From Shewanella sp. SR44-3 (GTDB taxonomy: Bacteria > Pseudomonadota > Gammaproteobacteria > Enterobacterales > Shewanellaceae): 64,000 nucleotides of DNA. The DNA lies in NCBI RefSeq assembly GCF_014163735.1, contig NZ_JACJDV010000013.1, positions 1 through 64,000 of the forward strand. The letters are read 5' to 3'. The notes beneath the pieces are model-generated. The model saw only the letters and a list, made by a program, of their open reading frames with translations, searched no databases and was not told where the DNA came from. The position numbers and the translations under genes were made by a program. Within the stretch, counting starts at the first letter, position 1; each line of letters opens with the position of its first letter. This document shows positions 55,696-64,000 of this stretch, piece by piece.

Positions 55696-56550
55696 TTAGG
55701 CTTGAGTTAGTCGCGCTAATAACGGCGATCTATTCATGCCTTTGGCAACAAAACCTGTCATGTTTGACGGTAACTTTGCCAATACTGCTAGGGCTTGCTG
55801 TTCTTGTTCAAATTCCCCAAACACGCATGCGCCTGTTCCGGTCATTCTTGACGGCGCATATTCTACCAGCCAGCTTAAGGCATTGGCAACTTGAGGGTAG
55901 TGCGCTACCACGAGTTTTTCACAGTCATTTGACCAATCTTGATTCATTAAATGAGCTAAAGATAACTTAGGGGTATCACGGGTGAGGTTGGGAGATTGGA
56001 AGATAGCTTGCGTGGAGACATGGGCATCTGGGACTAAGACTAGGTACCATTTTTCAGCGGGTGACACAGGTTTTAGTTGCTCACCCAAACCTTCGGCAAA
56101 AGAGGCTAAACCATGAATGAAAACAGGGACATCCGCACCTAATTTTAAACCAATCTCGGCCAAAACATTGTTGTGATAGTGAATGTTCCACAACTTATTT
56201 AACGCCACTAATGTGGTGGCTGCATCCGATGAACCGCCACCTAAACCGCCGCCCATCGGCAGTAATTTCTCCAGCCAAATGTCGGCGCCTTGGGTTATTC
56301 CTGCGTGGTTTTGCAAAGATTTTGCGGCTTGCAGAATTAAGTTATCTTTGTCGGCGACAACTTTAGATAACTCGCTGTGAAGGGTAATCTTGCCGCTAAG
56401 ATTGGTTTGAAAGTCTAAATAGTCACAGTAGTCAATAAATTGAAACAGGGTTTGCAAGTCATGATAACCATTGTCTCTTTGTCCTGTGATGTGCAGAAAT
56501 AGGTTAAGTTTCGCAGGGGCTGGCCAATTCTTGGAAATTGAGGATGTCAT
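55696..56550 (-). CDS. ispE: 4-diphosphocytidyl-2-C-methyl-D-erythritol kinase IspE
   Basis: 284-residue GHMP kinase. [21 protein letters not shown] gives the substrate-binding start, [18 protein letters not shown] the ATP loop, and [13 protein letters not shown] the third GHMP motif. It acts in the MEP isoprenoid pathway. It sits 65 bp downstream of lolB. Confidence 0.97.
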   Translation of the reverse strand: MTSSISKNWPAPAKLNLFLHITGQRDNGYHDLQTLFQFIDYCDYLDFQTNLSGKITLHSELSKVVADKDNLILQAAKSLQNHAGITQGADIWLEKLLPMGGGLGGGSSDAATTLVALNKLWNIHYHNNVLAEIGLKLGADVPVFIHGLASFAEGLGEQLKPVSPAEKWYLVLVPDAHVSTQAIFQSPNLTRDTPKLSLAHLMNQDWSNDCEKLVVAHYPQVANALSWLVEYAPSRMTGTGACVFGEFEQEQQALAVLAKLPSNMTGFVAKGMNRSPLLARLTQA

Positions 56551-56615
56551 TGTTGCATCGTCCCTAAGGTTTTTATAAGAGTCAGCTGGCGTTGATGCCT
56601 GCTGACCATTGATTA

Positions 56616-57257
56616 TTATTGACTCTTGAGTGCTTGCCAGCGATTTATCTGAATTCTTACTTGCACGCCTGCCCGTTCAATTTTTATCAGCTTAGGTACG
56701 CTGGCACCGCTTTGTTGCTGCCAGCTTAAAAAACTCACTTGCCAGTTGTGCTCAGGAGCTGGACTGATTAAGGTTTTAATCAAACCATCGTCATGATAAG
56801 CGCTGATTTTATCATTAGCGCCCACTTGACCGGTTATCCATAAAGGTAAGTTATCTAAGGGAATTGACCAGCCGCTGACAGCTTCTAATAAATCTTGCGG
56901 GTTACTGTCCACATATTCTTTGCCATCCACTTCGAGCCTTGCAATCCCTGGGGTGCTGCTGAGTTTTAGCACTGTGGTGCCTAGCACTGTGGTGAGATTG
57001 AGCTGATTTTCTTCACCAATATGAAACCAGTAAAGGTTGGTGCTGAATTTGTCTGTGGGGGATTTAACCGCAATTTTACCCTGCAATTCCCACGCCTTAG
57101 CTTGCTTGGTTTGGCTCACGTTTAAGTTCTGGTATTGTTCACCTAAGGTGCTGGTACAGCCTGATAACAGGCCTGTGATAAACAACAAGCTGAGCAGCAG
57201 AGTATGATTCAGATTAGAGGGCATCAGGCTTAATTTGTGGTTGTGAGTTGGACTCAT
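56616..57257 (-). CDS. lolB: Outer-membrane lipoprotein receptor LolB
   Basis: 213 residues with a lipoprotein signal ending GLLSGCTST. The mature domain is the LolB half-barrel, with [22 protein letters not shown] and a C-terminal QIRIQINRW-like strand. It receives lipoproteins from LolA and inserts them in the outer membrane. An internal Met at residue 12 is an alternative start. Divergent from hemA, as in many gammaproteobacteria. Confidence 0.95.
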   Translation of the reverse strand: MSPTHNHKLSLMPSNLNHTLLLSLLFITGLLSGCTSTLGEQYQNLNVSQTKQAKAWELQGKIAVKSPTDKFSTNLYWFHIGEENQLNLTTVLGTTVLKLSSTPGIARLEVDGKEYVDSNPQDLLEAVSGWSIPLDNLPLWITGQVGANDKISAYHDDGLIKTLISPAPEHNWQVSFLSWQQQSGASVPKLIKIERAGVQVRIQINRWQALKSQ

Positions 57258-57480
57258 GATACTTAGGTCATAGGTTTTTGTAAAAATCTTTCATTGCAGC
57301 AATAACACTTTGCTCTGTGAAACTAGCCAGTTAGAATCGTTTAAAACTACTCAATTAACCAAAAAACAGTGATATTGGTCTGCTTTTATTCGCTTTTGTT
57401 AAGCCAATTGTGTTTTTAGTGACGGCAATTGAGTAGAATGTGCCGATTAACGATATGAGTCAGGATCCAAAACGAGTCAG

Positions 57481-58731
57481 ATGAGCTTAGTAGCAATCGG
57501 GATCAACCATAAAACGGCCACGGTAGACCTGCGAGAAAAAGTCGCTTTCTCCCCAGATAGCATTCATGACGCCATGAAAAGCCTAGCGAGTCGCACTCGC
57601 TCGGGGGAAGCTGTGATCCTGTCTACCTGTAATCGTACTGAACTGTATTGCAATGATGCGGCTGCTGCGGAAGTGATTGAGTGGTTAGCTGATTATCATA
57701 ATCTGGACTTGCAAGAGCTGATGAGCTGCATTTACCAGCATGAAGATTTAGCTGCGGTAAAGCATTTGATGCGAGTTGCCGCAGGGCTTGATTCTTTAGT
57801 CTTAGGTGAACCGCAGATTTTAGGCCAAGTAAAGCAAGCTTTTGTTAAAGCCAAAGAAGCGGGCACCACGGCGCTGACCATAGACAGGCTATTTCAAAAT
57901 ACCTTTTCGGTAGCCAAAAAAGTGCGCACCGAGACTGAGATTGGCGCCGCTGCGGTATCGGTGGCCTTTGCCGCTGTTAGCATGGCAAAGCATATTTTCT
58001 CTTCATTAAAAGCCACTAAGGTGCTACTCATTGGCGCCGGCGAAACCATAGAGCTGGTGGCCAAACACCTTAAAGATAATGGCGTGGCCTCCATAGTGGT
58101 TGCTAATCGCACCTTAGAGCGTGCACAGGCCATGTGTGAGGCCTTCGATGCCACCGCCATTACCTTGCAACAAATTCCAGATTTTCTCCCTAAGGCGGAT
58201 ATCGTGATATCCTCTACCGCCTCTCCTTTACCTATACTGGGTAAGGGCATGGTGGAAAAAGCCTTAAAGACCCGCCGTCACCAGCCCATGTTGTTAGTGG
58301 ATATTGCGGTGCCTCGTGATATTGAGGCCCAGGTGGGTGAGTTAGACGATGCCTTCCTTTATACTGTGGACGATCTGCATAGCATAATTGAACAAAACAT
58401 GGCTTCTCGAAAAGAGGCCGCAGAACAAGCTGAATTAATTACTGAAGATCAATCACTGCTGTTTATGGAGTGGCTGAAATCTTTAGAATCTGTCGACAGT
58501 ATTCGTGAGTACCGCAGTCAGAGCTTGGCGATAAAAGACGAGTTAGTCGAGCGTGCCTTGAATAAATTAGCCCAAGGCGGCGACAATGAACAGGTGATAC
58601 TTGAGTTAGCCAATAGGTTAACTAATCGTCTTATTCATTCGCCAACTCAAGCGCTTACCGTCGCGAGTCGTCAGGGAGACTTAAATACCCTAGGTCAATT
58701 AAGAACAGCCCTTGGATTAGATAAACACTAA
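57481..58731 (+). CDS. hemA: Glutamyl-tRNA reductase HemA
   Basis: 416 residues. Catalytic domain with [14 protein letters not shown] and nucleophile C50 in [11 protein letters not shown]. The NADPH domain has [17 protein letters not shown] and VANRTLERA, and a C-terminal dimerisation helix follows. It makes glutamate-1-semialdehyde, the committed step of heme synthesis. It starts the hemA-prfA-prmC operon and is divergent from lolB. Confidence 0.98.
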   Translation: MSLVAIGINHKTATVDLREKVAFSPDSIHDAMKSLASRTRSGEAVILSTCNRTELYCNDAAAAEVIEWLADYHNLDLQELMSCIYQHEDLAAVKHLMRVAAGLDSLVLGEPQILGQVKQAFVKAKEAGTTALTIDRLFQNTFSVAKKVRTETEIGAAAVSVAFAAVSMAKHIFSSLKATKVLLIGAGETIELVAKHLKDNGVASIVVANRTLERAQAMCEAFDATAITLQQIPDFLPKADIVISSTASPLPILGKGMVEKALKTRRHQPMLLVDIAVPRDIEAQVGELDDAFLYTVDDLHSIIEQNMASRKEAAEQAELITEDQSLLFMEWLKSLESVDSIREYRSQSLAIKDELVERALNKLAQGGDNEQVILELANRLTNRLIHSPTQALTVASRQGDLNTLGQLRTALGLDKH

Positions 58732-58745
58732 GGTTAGTGAGCTAA

Positions 58746-59831
58746 ATGAAACAATCGGTTATTGGCAAGCTTGAAGGCTTGCTTGAGCGCAATGAAGAAG
58801 TATTGGCCATGCTAGGCGATGCGACAGTTATCTCAGATCAAGAGCGCTTTCGTGCCTTATCAAAAGAGTATTCTCAACTTGAAGATGTAGTCAAAAGCTT
58901 CAAAGCCTTCCAGCAGGCTCAGTTAGACTTAGCGTCGGCGAAAGAAATGCTGCAAGAAGACGACGCCGAAATGCGTGAGATGGCCCAAGAAGAAATGAAA
59001 GCGGCCAAGAAAGTACTTGAAGAGCTCGAAGATGAGCTGCAAATTCTATTGCTGCCAAAAGATCCTAACGATGACACTAACGCCTTCTTAGAAATTCGCG
59101 CCGGTGCTGGTGGTGATGAAGCTGCCATTTTTGCTGGTGATTTATATCGCATGTACAGCCGTTTCTGCGAAGCCAATAAATGGCAAGTAGAAGTGATGAA
59201 CGTCAACGAAGCAGATCTTGGTGGCTTTAAAGAAATTATCGTTAAAGTCAGCGGCGAAGGCGTGTATGGCAAATTAAAGTATGAATCAGGCGGTCACAGG
59301 GTACAACGTGTGCCTGAGACTGAATCTCAAGGCCGGGTGCATACTTCAGCTTGTACTGTGGTGGTACTGCATGAAGTGCCTGAAGCCGAAGCGATTTCCA
59401 TTAATCCCGCCGACTTAAAAGTTGACACTTTCCGTGCTTCGGGCGCCGGTGGTCAGCACGTGAACAAGACGGATTCCGCCATTCGTATTACCCATATTCC
59501 TTCGGGCATTATTGTTGAATGTCAGGATCAGCGCTCGCAACATAAGAACCGTGCTCAAGCCATGAGCGTGTTAGCGGCCCGAATTCAAGCGATTGAAGAT
59601 GAGAAGCGTCGCAGTGCAGAAGAGAGCACTCGTCGCAGCCTTGTGGCCAGCGGCGATCGTTCTGAGCGCATTCGTACTTACAATTACCCACAAGGGCGAG
59701 TGAGCGATCACCGTATCAACTTGACACTCTATCGCCTCAATGAAGTGATGGAAGGGGACTTGAATGCCTTGCTAGAACCTATCATGCTAGAGCATCAAGC
59801 GGATCTTCTTGCCGCCCTTGCTGACGAATAA
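58746..59831 (+). CDS. prfA: Peptide chain release factor 1
   Basis: 361 residues. The GGQ motif ([15 protein letters not shown], residues 235-237) drives peptidyl-tRNA hydrolysis, with a helical N-terminal domain and the stop-codon recognition region between. It ends translation at UAA/UAG. It starts 14 bp after hemA and is methylated at the GGQ Gln by PrmC, encoded next. Confidence 0.98.
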   Translation: MKQSVIGKLEGLLERNEEVLAMLGDATVISDQERFRALSKEYSQLEDVVKSFKAFQQAQLDLASAKEMLQEDDAEMREMAQEEMKAAKKVLEELEDELQILLLPKDPNDDTNAFLEIRAGAGGDEAAIFAGDLYRMYSRFCEANKWQVEVMNVNEADLGGFKEIIVKVSGEGVYGKLKYESGGHRVQRVPETESQGRVHTSACTVVVLHEVPEAEAISINPADLKVDTFRASGAGGQHVNKTDSAIRITHIPSGIIVECQDQRSQHKNRAQAMSVLAARIQAIEDEKRRSAEESTRRSLVASGDRSERIRTYNYPQGRVSDHRINLTLYRLNEVMEGDLNALLEPIMLEHQADLLAALADE

Positions 59832-59840
59832 GGATAAGAT

Positions 59841-60695
59841 TTGACTAAATCTTCATACTCAACCATAGCCGAAGCGCTGCAATGGGCCTATTCACAGCTG
59901 GCATCCAGCTCAGAATCAGCCCATGTGGACGCCGAAGTGTTATTGCTACATTGCCTGAATAAGCCAAGAAACTTTATTTATACTTGGCCTGAGCGGGCAT
60001 TAACTGTGCCGCAGTTTAAGGCGTTTCATCAGATGGTGCTTAAGCGCCAGCAAGGTGTACCTGTAGCACATATTATTGGTGAACGTGAATTTTGGTCATT
60101 GCCCTTTATCGTTAATGAATCCACCTTGATCCCGCGCCCTGACACCGAGATTTTGGTCGAAACGGCGCTTAATTTATCTGTGAGTAAGCAAGCCAAAGTG
60201 CTCGACTTAGGTACCGGCACTGGGGCTATTGCTTTGTCATTAGCTTCAGAACGCCCAGATTGGAAAGTCACAGCGATTGATAAAGTGGATGATGCGGTGG
60301 AGCTGGCTAAGGCGAATCGCTTGAACCTTAATTTGCCTCAAGTCGAGATTTTACAATCGGACTGGTTCAGCGCCGTCAGTGACAGAGACTTTGATTTAAT
60401 TGTCTCTAATCCACCTTACATTGATGCTGAAGATGAGCACCTTAACTTAGGTGATGTGCGTTTTGAGCCTCAAAGCGCACTAACCGCGGGTGAACACGGC
60501 TATGCGGATTTATTCCACATCGCCGAGCATGCTCGCGAGCATTTAGCCCACGGTGGTTATTTACTCTTAGAGCATGGATTTGAGCAGGCCATCAAGGTGC
60601 GGGAAAAACTCATCGAGCTTGGGTATCAACAAGTCGCCACAGTGCGTGACTTTGGCAGCAATGATAGGTGCACCTTAGGTCATTGGCTGGGTTAA
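59841..60695 (+). CDS. prmC: Release-factor glutamine methyltransferase PrmC (TTG start)
   Basis: 284 residues. An N-terminal helical domain precedes a SAM methyltransferase domain with motif I VLDLGTGTGAIALSLA. The catalytic NPPY (N190, LIVSNPPYIDAED) sits in the glutamine-methylating site. The TTG start has an AAGGA site ~8 bases upstream and gives MTKSSYSTIAEAL. It methylates RF1 and RF2. Third gene of the operon, 9 bp after prfA. Confidence 0.96.
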   Translation: MTKSSYSTIAEALQWAYSQLASSSESAHVDAEVLLLHCLNKPRNFIYTWPERALTVPQFKAFHQMVLKRQQGVPVAHIIGEREFWSLPFIVNESTLIPRPDTEILVETALNLSVSKQAKVLDLGTGTGAIALSLASERPDWKVTAIDKVDDAVELAKANRLNLNLPQVEILQSDWFSAVSDRDFDLIVSNPPYIDAEDEHLNLGDVRFEPQSALTAGEHGYADLFHIAEHAREHLAHGGYLLLEHGFEQAIKVREKLIELGYQQVATVRDFGSNDRCTLGHWLG

Positions 60696-60828
60696 GGTCC
60701 TGTTTCAGCAATGCTGAGCTAACGGCGCAATTATCTTCCTCGTTTTGAGGCTAGTTTATTATTCAGTTTGATCAAATTGATATAAACTAGCCGCCAATTT
60801 TGTTCCCCTTATATTTGAGAATCATTAA

Positions 60829-61215
60829 ATGGAAACCTTATATTTTGCCGTTAAGCATCTGCATTTAACTTTAGTGGCGATCAGTGTGTTATTTTTTGTG
60901 GTGCGTTTTGTATTGCAACTGCGTCAGTCGAGCATTATGGACAAGAAGTTTGTCAAAGTTGCGCCTCATGTGATTGATACCTTCCTGCTGTTATCTGGGT
61001 TAGCATTGTGCTTTATTATTCAGCAATTTCCTTTTGTCGATCCATGGCTCACTGAGAAAATTATCGCAGTGGGTGCCTATATTCTATTGGGATACATGGC
61101 GCTTAGAACCGATAGAAATAAATTGTTTAAAGTGTTCGCCTTTATTGGTGCCATAGGCTGGATAGTGTTTGCCGCCAAGATGGCAGTATTTAAGCAAGTT
61201 GCTCTAATAGGTTAA
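60829..61215 (+). CDS. sirB2: SirB2-family membrane protein
   Basis: 128 residues with four membrane helices. It starts METLYFAVKHLHLTLVAISV and matches the SirB2 (YchQ) family in length and position after prmC. Function is unknown; the old link to invasion regulation is not established. The AT-rich gap before it likely carries a promoter. Confidence 0.9.
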   Translation: METLYFAVKHLHLTLVAISVLFFVVRFVLQLRQSSIMDKKFVKVAPHVIDTFLLLSGLALCFIIQQFPFVDPWLTEKIIAVGAYILLGYMALRTDRNKLFKVFAFIGAIGWIVFAAKMAVFKQVALIG

Positions 61216-61224
61216 TGCGTCGTC

Positions 61225-62007
61225 ATGGATAAACTTATGGATGACATACGCATCCCAGAAAGTGCATTTGAAATTTGTGAACACTTAGGTTTTACGCAAG
61301 CGAAAACCGCCCAATGGGCATGGTTTGAGCTTGCGGGCGCCGTGTTGAGTCATTATGTGGTTAATCAAGAGCAGCGCTTAACAGGGCTGTTTCAGTGGTT
61401 TTACCAAGATTTAGGCTTTCGAGTGCGGGATGATTATTTCAGCATTGAGGCGGCGGATCTAGGTCAGTGCATTATGACACGCCAAGGCAATAGCACTACG
61501 TTAGCGACAGTGCTTGTTTTGTTGGCTAAGCAGTTAGACTTAACCTTGGAGGCGGTGCTATTGCCTGGCAATACTGTGCTTAAAAGCTGCGTTAATGGGC
61601 AGGTTAAGTATCACGATCCATTAACCGGTCTTGAGCTGAGCAAGCATGGATTAAGCGCTTTAGTGCGCGGCGAGCTGGGGAATGAAGCCAAGCTTAAACC
61701 GAGGCACCTTAAAGCAGTAACCCTGAAGCGTTTGCTGAGCCGAATGATCCACGAACTTAAAGCTGGTTCCATCGTCAAACATAAGTTTGAACCAGCCATG
61801 GAGTGCTGCAGCTTGCTGCTACAATGGCATCCTGATGATGTGCACCTCAATCGTGAACGAGCGTTTATTGCTCAGCAGTTAGGTTGTATCAAGGTTGCTA
61901 TGTCAGATTTGCAGCATTTTATTGATAACAGCCCGCACGATCCTGTGATTGAGCTGGTCAAAATTCAATTAAAAGAATTAAGCCAGCAAGCTCAGACTTT
62001 TCACTAG
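61225..62007 (+). CDS. sirB1: SirB1-family protein
   Basis: 260 residues of the SirB1/YchA family. A transglutaminase-like N-terminal region (~30-165, with GQCIMTRQGNSTTLATVLVLLAKQLDL and KYHDPLTGLEL) precedes a TPR-like helical C-terminus (~175-255). It starts 9 bp after sirB2. Function is unknown; conserved neighbours are hemA-prfA-prmC and kdsA. Confidence 0.9.
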   Translation: MDKLMDDIRIPESAFEICEHLGFTQAKTAQWAWFELAGAVLSHYVVNQEQRLTGLFQWFYQDLGFRVRDDYFSIEAADLGQCIMTRQGNSTTLATVLVLLAKQLDLTLEAVLLPGNTVLKSCVNGQVKYHDPLTGLELSKHGLSALVRGELGNEAKLKPRHLKAVTLKRLLSRMIHELKAGSIVKHKFEPAMECCSLLLQWHPDDVHLNRERAFIAQQLGCIKVAMSDLQHFIDNSPHDPVIELVKIQLKELSQQAQTFH

Positions 62008-62185
62008 CTTGATGAAGTTCGATGTCATGTGACTCTGGGAATAAGTTCAATGACATGTAACATTTAAGAATGAGTAAAGCGAAAACGATAAAGTAAAAAA
62101 TAAAACAACAAGATATCAATTATCAAAACAGTTAATCAGAACAAGTGTTTGAACAACTGTGTTAACTATTTAAGGGAGAAAGATT

Positions 62186-63433
62186 ATGACCACAGCCGCA
62201 CTGGTGACCAATGATGCCGTAGCACTGGGTATATTGGCCGTTATCTTGGGGGGCGTTTTTTATACTAACTCTTCAACGCACCCATTTTGGCAAAAATTCT
62301 ACAAGTTTATTCCAGCCTTATTATTGTGCTATTTCTTACCTTCATTGCTTAATACCTTTGGTATTGTCGATGGTCATACTTCCCAGCTTTATTTTGTCGC
62401 CTCACGCTACTTGCTGCCAGCTTGCTTAGTATTACTCATTTTAAGTGTAGATTTAAAAGCCATTTTAAATTTGGGCCCTAAAGCCATCATAATGTTTCTC
62501 ACCGGTACTTTAGGCATAGTGCTCGGCGGCCCAATCGCCTTATTGGCTGTCTCTATTATCGACCCAAGCTTGATAGGTAATAATGGCCCAGATGCAGTGT
62601 GGCGCGGCATGACAACTCTTGCAGGTAGTTGGATTGGCGGCGGCGCTAACCAAGCTGCAATGAAAGAAATCTACGAGGTAGGCGGCGATATCTTCTCCGT
62701 GATGGTGACTGTGGACGTGATTGTCGCCAACATCTGGATGGCAGTGCTGCTGTTTATGGCCTCTAAAGCCAAAGAGATTGATGCTAGAACGGGGGCTGAT
62801 ACCAGTGCTATTGAAGTCTTAAAACAGAAGGTTGAGAAATACCACGCGGAAAATTCCCGCATTCCGACCTTGCAAGATTTGATGATGATAGTTGCAGTGG
62901 GCTTTGGTATCACAGGTTTAGCGCATTTGGCAGCTGATTTTCTCGCGCCATTTTTCGCCACCAACTACCCTTGGACGGCAGATTACAGCTTAACCTCAAA
63001 CTTCTTCTGGTTAGTGGTTATCGTGACCACCATAGGTCTTGGGCTATCCTTTAGTCCAGTGCGTCATTTAGAAGCCGCTGGCGCCTCAAAGGTTGCTACC
63101 GCATTCTTGTACATTTTAGTGGCCACCATTGGCTTGCATATGGACATTAGCAAAATTGCTGAAACGCCACTGTATTTCCTTATCGGCATAGTATGGATGT
63201 TAGTGCATGCAGGCTTAATGTTACTGGTAGCTAAACTTATTCGTGCGCCCTTGTTCTACATGGCAGTGGGTAGCCAAGCCAATGTTGGCGGCGCCGCATC
63301 GGCACCTGTTGTTGCCGCAGCGTTTCATCCTGCATTAGCCCCAGTTGGGGTATTGCTTGCCGTATTTGGTTATGCATTAGGGACTTACATGGCATGGCTA
63401 TGTGGTCAGTTATTACAAATTGTTGCAGTTTAA
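62186..63433 (+). CDS. DUF819-family membrane protein
   Basis: 415 residues, about 11 membrane helices. It carries GSWIGGGANQAAMKEIYE and QANVGGAASAPVVAAAFHPALAPVG, the paired conserved loops of DUF819 (YjcL-like) proteins. These are thought to be transporters by fold, with unknown substrate. A good AAGGGAGA site lies 6-7 bases before the ATG. It is inserted between sirB1 and kdsA. Confidence 0.88.
   Translation: MTTAALVTNDAVALGILAVILGGVFYTNSSTHPFWQKFYKFIPALLLCYFLPSLLNTFGIVDGHTSQLYFVASRYLLPACLVLLILSVDLKAILNLGPKAIIMFLTGTLGIVLGGPIALLAVSIIDPSLIGNNGPDAVWRGMTTLAGSWIGGGANQAAMKEIYEVGGDIFSVMVTVDVIVANIWMAVLLFMASKAKEIDARTGADTSAIEVLKQKVEKYHAENSRIPTLQDLMMIVAVGFGITGLAHLAADFLAPFFATNYPWTADYSLTSNFFWLVVIVTTIGLGLSFSPVRHLEAAGASKVATAFLYILVATIGLHMDISKIAETPLYFLIGIVWMLVHAGLMLLVAKLIRAPLFYMAVGSQANVGGAASAPVVAAAFHPALAPVGVLLAVFGYALGTYMAWLCGQLLQIVAV

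Positions 63434-64000
<567 letters not shown>

Overview
The window reads as a chromosomal stretch of a gammaproteobacterium, almost certainly Shewanella. Gene orders typical of that genus are present: hemA-prfA-prmC-sirB2-sirB1-kdsA, divergent from lolB-ispE-prs; leuS-lptE-holA-nadD beside a YbeL-like zinc-ribbon gene; and a heme locus hmuTUV/exbBD/tonB divergent from a heme receptor followed by hutX and hutZ. A secreted avidin with two loop cysteines and no Trp at the streptavidin W120 region closely recalls shwanavidin, known from Shewanella denitrificans. I infer that species or a near relative; this is recognition, not a database match. There are no rRNA or tRNA genes, no CRISPR array and no intact insertion sequence.

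Layout. 0-2 kb: a TTG-started CesT-like chaperone and a 408-residue protein, which look like a type III secretion chaperone/effector pair with its own promoter. 2-8 kb: a LysR regulator divergent from a glutaryl-CoA dehydrogenase, a fused E1 alpha/beta 2-oxoacid dehydrogenase and a FabD-like acyltransferase; these three are one operon with no E2 or E3. 8-16.6 kb: a large secreted M4 protease, a methyltransferase, a decayed lumazine-binding-family gene, a small lipoprotein, an alpha/beta hydrolase and a long U32 (RlhA-type) protein. 16.7-25 kb: the heme uptake locus, driven from one divergent region with a Fur box. 25-31.7 kb: rsuA, nadD, holA, lptE, leuS and the zinc-ribbon gene.

31.8-37.7 kb: an envelope-modification operon read leftwards, eptA-dgkA-response regulator-two tandem paralogous histidine kinases. 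The first kinase gene is broken by an exact 16-bp tandem duplication. Deleting one copy restores 487 codons, exactly the length of its intact neighbour. 37.9-50.4 kb: an M13 peptidase, a Nudix hydrolase, a CstA-family transporter, a putrescine/GABA operon (puuB-like, gabD-like, gabT-like), a chemoreceptor, the avidin and a cupin. 50.4-54.6 kb: an accessory islet with an EAL phosphodiesterase, a small orphan protein, a GNAT acetyltransferase and a NERD-domain membrane protein. The NERD gene is flanked by direct copies of a repeat family, and a third, inverted copy lies nearby. 54.6-64 kb: conserved housekeeping genes, ending in a kdsA cut by the window edge.

A recurring theme is short tandem duplication. 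There is a 16-bp copy in a kinase gene, a 20-bp copy in the decayed gene, a 35-bp copy plus heptamers after rsuA, and an 11-bp array after the avidin gene. Two of these break reading frames.
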